Under the pieces are notes generated by a model that was not told the origin of the DNA, made no database searches, and saw only the letters and a program-made list of their open reading frames with translations. This document shows, piece after piece, positions 1 to 11,672 of a DNA stretch of 64,000 nucleotides; position 1 is the stretch's first letter; each line of letters opens with the position of its first letter. The DNA is taken from the NCBI RefSeq assembly GCF_004310865.1, contig NZ_SIXI01000006.1, positions 62,001 to 126,000 of the forward strand. The letters are read 5' to 3'. The translations under genes were made by a program, and so were the position numbers. This stretch comes from Aquabacterium lacunae (GTDB lineage: Bacteria > Pseudomonadota > Gammaproteobacteria > Burkholderiales > Burkholderiaceae_C).

Positions 1-96
1 GAAATCAAGACTTCGGTCGTGATCGACGAGAAGTACATGGAGCTGGCCGTGCGCTCGCTGCACAAGGCTTTCGGCCTGGACGAAGCCAAGGCCTGA
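1..96 (+). CDS. lysC: aspartate kinase, C-terminal end (partial)
   Basis: The last 31 codons of a gene that begins before the window. The tail contains DEKYMELAVRSLHKAFGLD, which matches the end of the second ACT domain of monofunctional aspartokinases. These enzymes phosphorylate aspartate at the first step of lysine, threonine, methionine and diaminopimelate synthesis. The TGA is at 94-96. A serine tRNA follows within 80 bases, an order I know from other Burkholderiales. The assignment rests on this short tail and the tRNA neighbour only. Confidence 0.75.
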   Translation, partial: EIKTSVVIDEKYMELAVRSLHKAFGLDEAKA

Positions 97-155
97 TCGC
101 CTGAGCTGACGTTGTTTTTCATGCGTCACTCGCCGGATTGATCAGATTTCTGTTC

Positions 156-161
156 TATACT
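156..161 (+). promoter_or_regulatory. candidate -10 box for tRNA-Ser
   Basis: TATACT lies 13 bases before the tRNA, so transcription would start at about 168 and leave a leader of a few bases. No convincing -35 hexamer sits 16-18 bases upstream. Confidence 0.4.
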
Positions 162-174
162 GCGAGTCTTCGCC

Positions 175-267
175 GGAAACGTGACCGAGAGGCCGAAGGT
201 GCTCCCCTGCTAAGGGAGTATGTGGGCAAAACCTGCATCGAGGGTTCGAATCCCTCCGTTTCCGCCA
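175..267 (+). tRNA. tRNA-Ser(GCT)
   Basis: A class II tRNA of 93 bases including the encoded CCA. The 7-bp acceptor stem pairs GGAAACG (175-181) with CGTTTCC (257-263), followed by discriminator G264 and CCA at 265-267. The anticodon stem pairs CTCCC (202-206) with GGGAG (214-218) around the loop CTGCTAA. The anticodon GCT (209-211) reads AGC and AGU. The long variable arm and the GGTTCGAATCC T-arm fit serine tRNAs. A strong terminator follows directly. Confidence 0.97.
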
Positions 268-276
268 GAACGATGA

Positions 277-305
277 ACCCCTGTGACCTGTCACAGGGGT
301 TTTTT
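277..305 (+). terminator. Rho-independent terminator after tRNA-Ser
   Basis: A perfect 10-bp stem pairs ACCCCTGTGA (277-286) with TCACAGGGGT (291-300) across the loop CCTG, and a T-run follows. It isolates the tRNA from pyrG. Confidence 0.93.
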
Positions 306-392
306 CGTTGGGGCCCGCATCGGGCGATGCAAAGTCCTGCCGGGGCCCTCGCTTGCGTGTCATGTTCATGTCGCAAGCAAGGCCTCAGCCCG

Positions 393-2130
<1,738 letters not shown>

Positions 2131-2145
2131 CACAAAGGTTGACCC

Positions 2146-3000
2146 ATGAAACTCTGCGGTTTTGATGCTGGCCTGGAGCACCCCTTCTTCCTGATCGCTG
2201 GCACCTGCTCCATCGAGGGGCTGGAGCTGTCGCTGGAGGTGGCGGGCCGCCTGCAGGAGGCTTGCAAGCCCCTGGGCATCCCGCTGATCTACAAGGGCTC
2301 TTTTGACAAGGCCAACCGGTCCTCGGGCACCACCGCCCGTGGTCTGGGCATCGACAAGGGCCTGAAGATCCTCGACGAGGTGCGTCGCCAGACCGGCCTG
2401 CCGGTGCTGACCGATGTGCACGACGAATCGCAGGTGGCCGAAGTGGCCAGCGTGGTCGACGTGCTGCAGACCCCGGCCTTCCTGTGCCGCCAGACCGACT
2501 TCATCCGTGCGGTGGCCAAGTCGGGCAAGCCGGTCAACATCAAGAAGGGCCAGTTCCTGGCGCCCTGGGACATGAAGAACGTCATCGACAAGGCCCGCGC
2601 TGCCGCGCAGGAAGCTGGCCTGTCGCCTGACCGCTTCTTGGCCTGCGAGCGCGGTGTGAGCTTCGGCTACAACAACCTGGTGGCCGACATGACGAGCTTG
2701 GCCGAGATGCGCAAGTCGGGCGCACCGGTGGTGTTCGACGTGACCCACTCGGTGCAAAAGCCGGGCGGCCTGGGCGGCTCCAGCGGCGGTGCCCGCGAGA
2801 TGGTGCCAGTGCTGGCCCGCGCCGGCGTGGCGGCCGGTGTGGCGGGCCTGTTCATGGAGACCCACCCTGATCCGGCCAAGGCCTGGAGCGACGGCCCCAA
2901 CGCCGTGCCGCTCAAGCACATGAAGGCCTTGCTCGAAACCCTGGTCGAACTCGACAGCATCACCAAGAAGAGCGGCTTCCTGGAAACCGACTTCAACTGA
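2146..3000 (+). CDS. kdsA: 3-deoxy-8-phosphooctulonate synthase
   Basis: Condenses arabinose 5-phosphate with phosphoenolpyruvate to give KDO 8-phosphate for the lipopolysaccharide inner core. It has 284 aa, the normal length. Motifs include [22 protein letters not shown] and [12 protein letters not shown]. The N-terminal loop reads AGTCSIEG: a Cys stands where the metal-independent E. coli enzyme has Asn. His in VTHS, Glu in METHPDP and Asp in SDGPN complete the ligand set of the metal-dependent class. AAAGG at 2134-2138 is the ribosome binding site. Enolase, which makes phosphoenolpyruvate, is the next gene. Confidence 0.96.
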   Translation: MKLCGFDAGLEHPFFLIAGTCSIEGLELSLEVAGRLQEACKPLGIPLIYKGSFDKANRSSGTTARGLGIDKGLKILDEVRRQTGLPVLTDVHDESQVAEVASVVDVLQTPAFLCRQTDFIRAVAKSGKPVNIKKGQFLAPWDMKNVIDKARAAAQEAGLSPDRFLACERGVSFGYNNLVADMTSLAEMRKSGAPVVFDVTHSVQKPGGLGGSSGGAREMVPVLARAGVAAGVAGLFMETHPDPAKAWSDGPNAVPLKHMKALLETLVELDSITKKSGFLETDFN

Positions 3001-4362
<1,362 letters not shown>

Positions 4363-4380
4363 TCGGCGCGGCACGTGTGA

Positions 4381-4403
4381 AAGGGGCCCTCGGGCCCCTT
4401 TTT
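4381..4403 (+). terminator. Rho-independent terminator after eno
   Basis: AAGGGGCC (4381-4388) pairs with GGCCCCTT (4393-4400) across CTCG, followed by a short T-run. It lies before ftsB. Confidence 0.85.
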
Positions 4404-4435
4404 ATTGCCCATTGCCTTTCTGTTAAGCTTTGAGG

Positions 4436-4711
4436 ATGCGTTTTGCTTTCCTGGCCCTGGTCGCCCTGCTGGGCGTGCTCCATGCCGAACTGTGGTTCGG
4501 CAAGGGCGGTTGGCCGCGCGTGCTGGAGCTGCGCACCGAACTGGTGGCCCAGCAAGAGAAAAACGCGCTGGCCCGTTCCCGTAACGAGCAAATGGCAGCC
4601 GAAGTGCGCGACCTGCGCGAAGGCCTTGAAACGGCCGAAGAAATCGCCCGCACCGAGCTGGGCATGACCAAGCCCGACGAAATCTTCGTGCAGATCTCGG
4701 CCACCCGCTGA
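4436..4711 (+). CDS. ftsB: cell division protein FtsB
   Basis: A 91-aa bitopic inner-membrane protein of the divisome; in the family it forms a complex with FtsL and FtsQ. A hydrophobic N-terminal helix (about residues 3-16, then ELWFGKGG) precedes a periplasmic coiled coil rich in Glu, Arg and Gln. The C-terminus carries the family-typical ELGMTKPDEIFVQ. I place the start at ATG 4436. An in-frame TTG at 4430 would add two residues, and neither start has a well-spaced Shine-Dalgarno sequence. Position after eno supports the call. Confidence 0.9.
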   Translation: MRFAFLALVALLGVLHAELWFGKGGWPRVLELRTELVAQQEKNALARSRNEQMAAEVRDLREGLETAEEIARTELGMTKPDEIFVQISATR

Positions 4712-4806
4712 GCGCCACCCAGCTCCTGTGCGGCATGGGCGCTTGAGCGCCAGATGCGGCCAGACCATCGCTCGGGCCTGCCGTTCTCACTTTTGGAACC
4801 ACACAC

Positions 4807-5466
4807 ATGCTCACGCAAGACGCTCTTGGCACCCTGCTGGCGTGGGCGCAGCCCGCGATGCAGACCTGGTTCTCGTTGTGGGGGTCACCCGTCACGCCGC
4901 TCGAAGTGATCGCATTTGCCATGTCGCTCTGGATGGTGGCGTGCAACCTCAAGGTCAACCCACTGGGATGGCCCTTGGCCATGGCTTCGTCGGCCGCTTA
5001 CGGCGTGTTGTTCCTCAATGTTCGCCTGTATGGTGAAGCCGGCTTGCAGATCGTGTTCATCGTGTTGGCGGGCTGGGGCTGGTGGCAGTGGCTGAGAGGG
5101 CAGGGTAGCGACGGCCAGGCCCTGCAGGTCGGCGTGTTGACGTGGCCAGGGCGCGCGCGTGTGGCCCTGGCATGGTTGCTGCTGTGGCCCCTGCTTGCTG
5201 GCTTGCTCGACCGCTGGACCGACACCGATGTGCCCTGGTGGGACGCCTTCCCCACGGCTGGCAGTGTGGTGGGCCAGCTGCTGCTGGGACGCAAGCGCAT
5301 CGAAAACTGGTGGGTGTGGGGGCTGGTCAATGCCGTGTCGGTGGGCCTGTTCGCCTGGAAGGGGCTGTGGCTGACCGCCGTGCTGTACGCCTTGTTCACC
5401 GCCTTGTCGTGGTGGGGTTGGCGCGCCTGGCATGCCCTGTTGCCCACAGTGAAGGCGCAGCCATGA
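4807..5466 (+). CDS. pnuC: nicotinamide riboside transporter PnuC
   Basis: A 219-aa polytopic inner-membrane protein of the PnuC family, which carries nicotinamide riboside by facilitated diffusion. Around seven hydrophobic segments are visible. Tryptophan-rich family motifs include GWGWWQWLRG in the middle and ENWWVWGLVN further on. Its stop overlaps the start of the next gene (ATGA at 5463-5466), which encodes a NadR-type kinase. In this system phosphorylation of the imported riboside traps it, so the pair makes a minimal NAD salvage route. Confidence 0.93.
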   Translation: MLTQDALGTLLAWAQPAMQTWFSLWGSPVTPLEVIAFAMSLWMVACNLKVNPLGWPLAMASSAAYGVLFLNVRLYGEAGLQIVFIVLAGWGWWQWLRGQGSDGQALQVGVLTWPGRARVALAWLLLWPLLAGLLDRWTDTDVPWWDAFPTAGSVVGQLLLGRKRIENWWVWGLVNAVSVGLFAWKGLWLTAVLYALFTALSWWGWRAWHALLPTVKAQP

Positions 5467-6173
5467 GCCGGTTCAGGTTGCCCACGGCAGAAGCCAGTCG
5501 CACCCCAGAGGCGCACCTGGGCCGTTGTGTGGCGGTGGTCGGCGCTGAGAGCACGGGCAAGACCACCCTGGCCGAGAGCCTGGTGAAAGCCTTGTGCGAC
5601 GACGGTCTGGACGCTGTGATGGTGCCTGAGTACCTGCGTGCGTTCTGCGATGCACAGGGGCGCACGCCTTTTGTGCATGAGCAGGTGCAGATCGCCCGCA
5701 TGCAGACCGAGCGCATCGAGGAGGCCCGTGCGCGACATGCCCTGGTCGTGGCCGACACTACCGCGCTGATGACCGCGGTGTACAGCACCTGCATCTTTGG
5801 CGATGAAACCCTGTGGGCCGAGGCCATGCAGGCCCATCGCCGTGCCGGGCTGAGCCTGCTGACCGCCCTCGACCTGCCCTGGGTGGCCGACGGTCATCAG
5901 CGGGACGGGGCCCATGTGCAGGTGCCCGTGGACACCTGGATCCGGGGCGCGCTGATCCGCCACGGCCTGCCTTTCACCGTGGTGGCGGGTCAGGGGGAGG
6001 CCCGCTGGCGAGGGGCACTGGAGGCGGTGCGTCATTGGCTGGACGCACCCGAGCGCGCCCTGCGTGCGGCCGACCAGCCCCGCTGGCGCTGGGTGTGCGA
6101 AGACTGCGACGACGGTGAATGCGAGCAGCACAGCGTGCCCGTCGGCATGCAGGCCGGAGCCCCGCGTGACTGA
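5463..6173 (+). CDS. NadR-type nicotinamide riboside kinase / AAA ATPase
   Basis: A 236-aa P-loop protein with the Walker A motif GAESTGKTT near residue 30. It resembles the C-terminal ribosylnicotinamide kinase domain of NadR, but there is no helix-turn-helix repressor domain and no nucleotidylyltransferase domain. The likely role is conversion of nicotinamide riboside to NMN next to the transporter PnuC. The C-terminus has an acidic, cysteine-containing stretch (VCEDCDDGECEQH) that I cannot assign. The ATG at 5463 is chosen because it is coupled to the pnuC stop and gives the normal distance to the P-loop. Confidence 0.82.
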   Translation: MSRFRLPTAEASRTPEAHLGRCVAVVGAESTGKTTLAESLVKALCDDGLDAVMVPEYLRAFCDAQGRTPFVHEQVQIARMQTERIEEARARHALVVADTTALMTAVYSTCIFGDETLWAEAMQAHRRAGLSLLTALDLPWVADGHQRDGAHVQVPVDTWIRGALIRHGLPFTVVAGQGEARWRGALEAVRHWLDAPERALRAADQPRWRWVCEDCDDGECEQHSVPVGMQAGAPRD

Positions 6174-6969
6174 CCACACCTTGCCCATCGTGTGGCAGGA
6201 CGATGACTGTGTGGTGCTGGTCAAGCCGGCCGGTTGGCTCGTTCACAGAACCGGTCTGGACGCTGGCGAAACCCGCTTTGTGGTGCAGACCCTCCGTGAC
6301 CAGCTCGGTCGCAAGGTCTATCCCGTTCACAGGCTGGACAAGGGCACGTCAGGCGTGATGGCCATGGCCTTGAACTCGGAGGCGGCTTCACGCATGGCCA
6401 CAGCGTTCGAGGCGCATGCCGTGCACAAGCGCTACCTGGCGCTGGTGCGGGGGTGGGCGCCAGATCAGGCCGACGTGGACCACCCGCTCAGGCCCGACGA
6501 CGCTTCGCCTGAGACGCCGCCGCAAGCGGCCCACACCCGCTTTGCGCGGTGCGCGACCCTCAGCCTGCCGCTGCCGGTGGACCGTTACCCCAGCACACGG
6601 GCCAGCCTGGTGCAGGCCTGGCCGACGACGGGCCGTCGACACCAGATCCGTCGGCACCTCAAGCACCTGGCTCACCCCATCATTGGCGACGCCACGCACG
6701 GCAAGGGCGCCCTCAACCGCTGGTGGGCTGAGCGCTGGGGTGTGCAGCGCCTGTGGCTGCACGCCAGCGAACTGTCGATGCCGCACCCTTTCACCCAGGA
6801 GCTCATGGTGTGGCGCGTCGACCCCCTGGAGGCCTCAGACCGCCAACGCTGGCCTGAGGTATTGGCCGACTGGTCGGCTGTGCTGAAGGCAGAGCCATGG
6901 CAGTGGGCCGAAGCCCCTGGCCATGCCACCCCACCGGGTCATTGCAGGGTGGACGAGCCTGGCGCCTGA
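6166..6969 (+). CDS. truC: tRNA/rRNA pseudouridine synthase, TruC-like (RluA family)
   Basis: Isomerises uridine to pseudouridine in RNA. The catalytic block HRLDKGTSGVMAMAL contains the essential Asp. TGRRHQIRRHLKHLAHPIIGD is the usual C-terminal RluA-family signature. The 267-aa length and absence of an S4 domain best fit TruC, which modifies U65 of some tRNAs; a rRNA-specific relative is possible. I start at GTG 6166, which overlaps the kinase gene by eight bases. A longer in-frame ATG at 6064 would run deep into that gene. The 3' end overlaps the convergent hslO by 31 bases. Confidence 0.8.
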   Translation: MTDHTLPIVWQDDDCVVLVKPAGWLVHRTGLDAGETRFVVQTLRDQLGRKVYPVHRLDKGTSGVMAMALNSEAASRMATAFEAHAVHKRYLALVRGWAPDQADVDHPLRPDDASPETPPQAAHTRFARCATLSLPLPVDRYPSTRASLVQAWPTTGRRHQIRRHLKHLAHPIIGDATHGKGALNRWWAERWGVQRLWLHASELSMPHPFTQELMVWRVDPLEASDRQRWPEVLADWSAVLKAEPWQWAEAPGHATPPGHCRVDEPGA

Positions 6970-7925
6970 CCGACCTCGTCGGTGAACAGCTCGGTGGCAT
7001 CCACCGCATCGAACTGATAGTGCTGACCGCAGAAGTCGCAACCCACGTCGATCTGGCCTTGCTCGGCGATGATGCTCTCGACCTCTTCTTCGCCCAGGTT
7101 GCGCAGCATGTCGGCCACACGTTCGCGTGAGCAGGTGCAGGCAAAGCGCGGGCCCTGGTCGCCTTCCAGGGGCTCGAAACGGCGCACATCTTCTTCCCAG
7201 AACAGGCGGCGCAGGATCGTGTCGGCGTCGAGGTTCAGCAGCTCTTCGCGCTTGAGCGTGGCCGCCAGGTGGGCGATGCGGTTGTAGTGCTCGTTCAGGC
7301 CGATCTCGTCTTCGTTGGCCTGACCGCCGGCCAGGTTGCCTTCGCCCTGCACGGGCATGCGCTGGATCAGCAGGCCGGCCGCGATCTGGTCGTCGGCGGC
7401 CAGGATCAGGCGGGTGTCGAGCTGCTCGGACTGCAGCATGTAGTGCTCGAGCACCTCGCTGAGGTTTTGCAGCGGTTCGCCCGCATCACCATGCAGCGGC
7501 ACCACCCCTTGGTACGGCTGCTGACCGGGCTGGCGGTCTTTCGGGTCCAGCGTGATGGCGCAGCGGCCCTTGCCATGCACATTCACCATTTCGGCCAGTG
7601 GCAGGTGACCGTTGTCGCTGGAGGCCACATCGCCCACCACCTTGGCCGTGGTGCGGAAGGCCAGGTCGGGCTGGGCCTCGACCACGGCCATCTTGACCGG
7701 GCCATCACCGAACACCTGCAGCACCACCGCGCCATTGAACTTGATGTTGCCCTGCATCAGCACGGCGGCAGCCGACATCTCGCCCAGCAGCTGGCGTACG
7801 GGCTCGGGGAAGGGCTCGCTGGCCTCGCGGCGGCGCAGCACCTCATGCCAGCTGGAGGTCAGGCGCACCAGCATGCCGCGCACGGGCAGGCCCTCGAAAA
7901 TGAATTTGTGAAGTTCGTTGCTCAT
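6939..7925 (-). CDS. hslO: redox-regulated holdase chaperone Hsp33
   Basis: A 328-aa cytosolic chaperone activated by oxidation. The zinc switch lies near the C-terminus: CTC in FACTCSRERV, then CDFC in VGCDFCGQHY. These four cysteines bind zinc when reduced and form disulfides under oxidative stress. The N-terminal core (SNELHKFIFEG) matches the family. I start at the Met of MSNELHKF (7925). The gamma-carbonic anhydrase gene ends one base upstream, so the two are probably cotranscribed. The tail overlaps truC on the other strand. Confidence 0.95.
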   Translation of the reverse strand: MSNELHKFIFEGLPVRGMLVRLTSSWHEVLRRREASEPFPEPVRQLLGEMSAAAVLMQGNIKFNGAVVLQVFGDGPVKMAVVEAQPDLAFRTTAKVVGDVASSDNGHLPLAEMVNVHGKGRCAITLDPKDRQPGQQPYQGVVPLHGDAGEPLQNLSEVLEHYMLQSEQLDTRLILAADDQIAAGLLIQRMPVQGEGNLAGGQANEDEIGLNEHYNRIAHLAATLKREELLNLDADTILRRLFWEEDVRRFEPLEGDQGPRFACTCSRERVADMLRNLGEEEVESIIAEQGQIDVGCDFCGQHYQFDAVDATELFTDEVGQAPGSSTLQ

Positions 7926-7926
7926 G

Positions 7927-8451
7927 TCAGTCCACACGGACCATGTCCGTCTTGTATTCGGCGGCCTTCTGCACGTACAGGGCGGTGCCCAGCTGCATGC
8001 GGGCGCGGTCGGTGTCGGTCAGCGGGCGCACGGCCTTGGCCGGCGAGCCCATGATCAGCATGCCGTCTTCGAACACCTTGCCTTCGGTGACCAGGGCACC
8101 GGCGGCCACCAGGCAGCCCTTGCCGATCGCGGCGCCATTGAGCACCACCGCCTGGATGCCCACCAGCGAGCCGTCACCGATGGTGCAGCCGTGCAGCATG
8201 ACCTGGTGGCCCACGGTCACGTCTTCACCGATGGTCAGCGGAAAGCCGATGTCGGTGTGCAGCACGGCGCCTTCCTGCACGTTCGAGCGTTTGCCGATGC
8301 GGATGGGTTCGTTGTCACCCCGTGCTGCCACGTGCGACCACACGCTGGCGCCTTCTTCCAGGATGACCTGGCCGATCACGTCGGCCGAGTCGGCCACGTA
8401 GGCGCTGGGGTGAACCTCGGGGGTTTTGTCCTTGATGCGGTACAGGGCCAT
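7927..8451 (-). CDS. gamma-carbonic anhydrase family protein (YrdA/PaaY type)
   Basis: A 174-aa left-handed beta-helix protein. Hexapeptide repeats run through the centre (VIGQVILEEGASVWSHVAAR, LTIGEDVTVGHQVMLHGCTIG). Histidines in VWSHV, VGHQVMLHG fit the metal ligands of gamma-class carbonic anhydrases. The physiological role of the YrdA subgroup is uncertain. The start is ATG 8451 (MALYRIKDK); an upstream extension of the frame lacks family resemblance. It precedes hslO by one base. Confidence 0.85.
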   Translation of the reverse strand: MALYRIKDKTPEVHPSAYVADSADVIGQVILEEGASVWSHVAARGDNEPIRIGKRSNVQEGAVLHTDIGFPLTIGEDVTVGHQVMLHGCTIGDGSLVGIQAVVLNGAAIGKGCLVAAGALVTEGKVFEDGMLIMGSPAKAVRPLTDTDRARMQLGTALYVQKAAEYKTDMVRVD

Positions 8452-8479
8452 GGTGTTCAGGAGGTGGGGTGGGGGAGTG

Positions 8480-8485
8480 ATTGTA
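8480..8485 (-). promoter_or_regulatory. candidate -10 box for the gamma-carbonic anhydrase/hslO pair
   Basis: TACAAT on the minus strand, about 28 bases before the start codon at 8451. No clear -35 hexamer. Confidence 0.4.
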
Positions 8486-8524
8486 AAAGCCCGTGCCCCG
8501 TCGTGCCTGCCGAGGGTGTGAGAC

Positions 8525-8573
8525 CATGCCGGCATGAAGGGGCGCATGCCCGCCGTCGTGCAGGAATTCCTGC
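8525..8573. repeat. two perfect palindromes in the divergent yaaA region
   Basis: CATGCCGGCATG (8525-8536) and GCAGGAATTCCTGC (8560-8573) are perfect palindromes, 23 bases apart. They lie in the 176-bp space between two divergently transcribed genes and could be operators. Confidence 0.5.
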
Positions 8574-8627
8574 GTATGCTTGGGGCTTGCGACCGTGTTC
8601 CCTCCGCGCTGATTTTTCCTGCCGACC

Positions 8628-9401
8628 ATGTTGATGCTGCTGTCTCCGGCCAAGAGCCTGGATTACGACACCCCGCCCGTGACTGACCGTCACACCCTGC
8701 CGCGTTTCATTGACGAATCGGCCGCCCTGATCGACGTGATCCGGCCTTACACGCCTGCGCAGGTCGCCTCGTTGATGGACCTGAGCGACGCGCTGTCGCA
8801 ACTGAACGTGGCCCGTTTTGCCGCATGGCGCCCCGCGTTTTCGGCGGACAACAGCAAGCAGGCGGTGCTGGCCTTCAATGGCGACGTGTACGAGGGCCTG
8901 CAGGCCGCCACGCTGAGCCCTGCTCAACTGGACTGGGCCCAGGAGCACCTGCGCATCCTCAGTGGCCTGTACGGGCTGCTGCGCCCCCTGGACTGGATGC
9001 AGCCTTACCGCCTGGAAATGGGCACCCGGCTGGCCACCCCGCGTGGCAAGGACCTGTACGCCTGGTGGGGCGACACGCTGGCGCACTCGCTCAACGAGGA
9101 GTTGGCGGCGCAGGGCGACGACCTGATCGTGAACCTGGCCTCGCAAGAGTATTTCAAGGCGGTCAAGCGCAAGGCGCTCAAGGCCCGGGTGGTCGAGTGC
9201 GTGTTCGAAGACTGGAAGGGCGCAGGCTACAAGATCATCAGCTTCCATGCCAAGCGTGCGCGGGGCCTGATGGCGCGCCACATCATCGAGGGGCGCGTCA
9301 CGACGGTGAAGGGGCTGCAGTCGTTTGCTGCAGAAGGCTATGGTTTTGATGCGGCCGCCTCCGACACCGACCGGTTGGTGTTCCGCAGGCGCATCGACTG
9401 A
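8628..9401 (+). CDS. yaaA: peroxide stress protein YaaA (DUF328/UPF0246)
   Basis: A 257-aa cytoplasmic protein that starts [13 protein letters not shown], the hallmark of the YaaA family. In E. coli YaaA limits Fenton damage under hydrogen peroxide by lowering free iron. Other conserved blocks are [23 protein letters not shown], the [10 protein letters not shown] region and [15 protein letters not shown]. Length is normal. The next gene starts five bases after the stop, so the two are probably cotranscribed. Confidence 0.93.
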   Translation: MLMLLSPAKSLDYDTPPVTDRHTLPRFIDESAALIDVIRPYTPAQVASLMDLSDALSQLNVARFAAWRPAFSADNSKQAVLAFNGDVYEGLQAATLSPAQLDWAQEHLRILSGLYGLLRPLDWMQPYRLEMGTRLATPRGKDLYAWWGDTLAHSLNEELAAQGDDLIVNLASQEYFKAVKRKALKARVVECVFEDWKGAGYKIISFHAKRARGLMARHIIEGRVTTVKGLQSFAAEGYGFDAAASDTDRLVFRRRID

Positions 9402-9405
9402 GTCC

Positions 9406-10266
9406 ATGTCCAGGACCCAGACGCCCAGTGCGGCCTTGCTGCAATGGCTGCAGGCGCAGTTGGACGCCGGACATGGCGAGCCGGCCGTGCTGGAGGCCAT
9501 GCAGGCCAGTGGCTGGACGCCCGCCGCAGCACAACAAGCCCTGGCCCGCGTGACGGCGACACCAGGCCGTGCAGCCAGTGGGCCCGCCGCTCCGGGTGAA
9601 GGGCCGCATCAGCCCGCGGCGGGCCCCGATGTGCACCTGGGCTCGCATGTGATCGACCTGGGAGATCGCAGCGCGACGGTGCTCATGGCCTTGGACACCC
9701 CGCGTGTGGTGTTGATCGAGGGCCTGCTGACGGATGACGAATGCGAGGCCCTGATCGAGGGCGCCAAGGGGCGGCTGTCGCGTTCTGAAACGGTGAGAGA
9801 CCGCGATGGTGCGGGCGAAGTGCATGTGGCGCGCACCAGTTCCGGCATGTTCTATGGGCGCGGTGAAACCCCGTTGATCGAAGCGCTGGAAGCGCGCCTG
9901 GCGAGCCTGCTCGGGTGGCCGGTCGAGCGAGGCGAGGGCTTGCAGGTGCTGCGTTATGCGCCCGGCGCCCAATACCAGGCGCACCATGATTTTTTCGATC
10001 CTCAGCTGCCTGGCTCCAAGGCGGTTCTGCAGCGAGGCGGGCAGCGAGTGGGCACCGTGGTGATGTACCTCAACACACCGGAGGCCGGCGGGGCCACCAC
10101 CTTCCCCGAAGTGGGGCTGCAGGTGCAGGCTGTCCGGGGCCGCGCGGTGTTCTTTGCCTATCCCGATGCCTCGCCCGCTTCGCTCACCTTGCACGGAGGC
10201 GCCCCGGTGCTGGCCGGTGAGAAGTGGGTGGCCACCAAGTGGCTGCGCCAAGCCGAGTTTCGCTGA
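9406..10266 (+). CDS. prolyl 4-hydroxylase-like 2OG-Fe(II) dioxygenase
   Basis: A 286-aa protein whose C-terminal two thirds is a prolyl-4-hydroxylase alpha-subunit-like domain. The iron triad is His and Asp in YQAHHDFF plus the distal His in LTLHGGAP; the Lys in EKWVATKW would bind 2-oxoglutarate. The first 50 residues form a separate helical module (LEAMQASGWTPAAAQQAL) that resembles a UBA domain, followed by an Ala/Pro/Gly linker. The substrate is unknown. It follows yaaA by four bases, and a two-way terminator lies after it. Confidence 0.85.
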   Translation: MSRTQTPSAALLQWLQAQLDAGHGEPAVLEAMQASGWTPAAAQQALARVTATPGRAASGPAAPGEGPHQPAAGPDVHLGSHVIDLGDRSATVLMALDTPRVVLIEGLLTDDECEALIEGAKGRLSRSETVRDRDGAGEVHVARTSSGMFYGRGETPLIEALEARLASLLGWPVERGEGLQVLRYAPGAQYQAHHDFFDPQLPGSKAVLQRGGQRVGTVVMYLNTPEAGGATTFPEVGLQVQAVRGRAVFFAYPDASPASLTLHGGAPVLAGEKWVATKWLRQAEFR

Positions 10267-10276
10267 TGCCATGACA

Positions 10277-10299
10277 AAAGGGCCCCGCAGGGCCCTTTC
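10277..10299. terminator. bidirectional terminator between the dioxygenase gene and rhlE
   Basis: AAAGGGCCC (10277-10285) pairs with GGGCCCTTT (10290-10298) across CGCA. A-rich sequence on one side and T-rich on the other lets it serve both convergent genes. Confidence 0.8.
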
Positions 10300-10328
10300 A
10301 ATGGGACGTGGACCGAACGAGCGATCGC

Positions 10329-11672
10329 TCAGCGGCTGCGCGAACCGCCCGTGCTGCCCCCGCGCGAAGCACCGCCTTGACGCGGCGCACCACCACTTCG
10401 TGCGTGGTTCGGGCCACCTGCGCGGCCCTGGCCTTGGCCCGAGCGGCCGCCGGGCTGCCCGGTGCGTTCGTTGCGGCCCAGGCCGCCATGCAGCACCCGA
10501 CGGCCCAGCTGGATGGGTTCGGGGCGGGCGTTCGGGTCGGGCTCGAAGCCAGCGATCACTTCACGCGGTACCGCGCGCTTGATCAGGCGTTCGATGTCGG
10601 ACAGGAAGCCTTCTTCATCGATGCACACCAGCGAAATCGCACGACCTTCCGCGCCCGCCCGGCCGGTGCGACCAATGCGGTGCACATAGTCTTCCGGCAC
10701 GTTGGGCAACTCGAAGTTCACCACGTGGGGCAGTTGGTCGATGTCGATGCCACGCGCAGCAATGTCGGTGGCCACCAGCACCTGAAGCTCACCCGACTTG
10801 AACTCGGCCAGCGCCCGGGTGCGGGCGCTCTGGCTCTTGTTGCCATGGATGGCCATGGCCGTGATGCCCTGCTTCTCGAGGAACTCGACCAGTCGGTTGG
10901 CGCCATGCTTCATGCGTGTGAACACCAGCACCTGGTGCCAGTTGTTCTTCTGGATCAGGTGGGCCAGCAGCTCGCGCTTGCGCTCCCGATCGACCGGGTG
11001 AATGACCTGGTCGATCGTGTCGGCAGTGGCGTTGCGACGGGCCACCTCGATGACACGCGGCTGGTTCAGCAGGCGCTCGGCCAGGGCCTTGATCTCGTCG
11101 GAGAAGGTGGCCGAAAACAGAAGGCTCTGCTTGCGCGGAGGCAGGATCGCCAGCACGCGGCGGATGTCATGGATGAAGCCCATGTCCAGCATGCGGTCGG
11201 CTTCGTCGAGCACGAAGAACTCGACCTTGGACAGGTCGATCGTGCCCTGCTGATGGTGATCCAGCAGTCGGCCCGGGGTCGCCACCAGGATGTCGACCCC
11301 GCGACGCAGGGCGTCGATTTGCGGGTTCATGCCCACGCCACCGAAAATGACCATCGAGCGCATCGGCAGGTGCTTGCCATACAGGCGAACGCTTTCTTCG
11401 ACCTGCGCTGCCAGCTCGCGCGTGGGCGTCAGAATCAGGGCGCGGATCGGGCGGGGCCCGCTGTGTGCGGCTGGGCGAGCGGACAGCAGATGCAGCAGCG
11501 GCAGCGTGAACCCGGCGGTCTTGCCGGTGCCCGTCTGGGCGCCAGCGAGCAGGTCGCCGCCGGACAACACGGCCGGGATGGCCTGGGCCTGGATGGGGGT
11601 GGGGTTCTCATACCCCGCCTCGGCGATGGCACGAAGCAGGGGAGCAGCAAGGCCCAGTGACTCAAACGACAT
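10329..11672 (-). CDS. rhlE: DEAD-box RNA helicase RhlE
   Basis: A 447-aa ATP-dependent RNA helicase. The Q motif lies in [12 protein letters not shown], motif I is AQTGTGKT, Ia is PTRELA, II is DEAD ([13 protein letters not shown]), III is SAT, V is [10 protein letters not shown] and VI is [10 protein letters not shown]. The C-terminal 70 residues are a Gly/Arg/Gln-rich basic tail, as in RhlE-type helicases that act on ribosome assembly or RNA decay. It is divergent from dnaX across a 295-bp gap. Confidence 0.95.
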   Translation of the reverse strand: MSFESLGLAAPLLRAIAEAGYENPTPIQAQAIPAVLSGGDLLAGAQTGTGKTAGFTLPLLHLLSARPAAHSGPRPIRALILTPTRELAAQVEESVRLYGKHLPMRSMVIFGGVGMNPQIDALRRGVDILVATPGRLLDHHQQGTIDLSKVEFFVLDEADRMLDMGFIHDIRRVLAILPPRKQSLLFSATFSDEIKALAERLLNQPRVIEVARRNATADTIDQVIHPVDRERKRELLAHLIQKNNWHQVLVFTRMKHGANRLVEFLEKQGITAMAIHGNKSQSARTRALAEFKSGELQVLVATDIAARGIDIDQLPHVVNFELPNVPEDYVHRIGRTGRAGAEGRAISLVCIDEEGFLSDIERLIKRAVPREVIAGFEPDPNARPEPIQLGRRVLHGGLGRNERTGQPGGRSGQGQGRAGGPNHARSGGAPRQGGASRGGSTGGSRSR

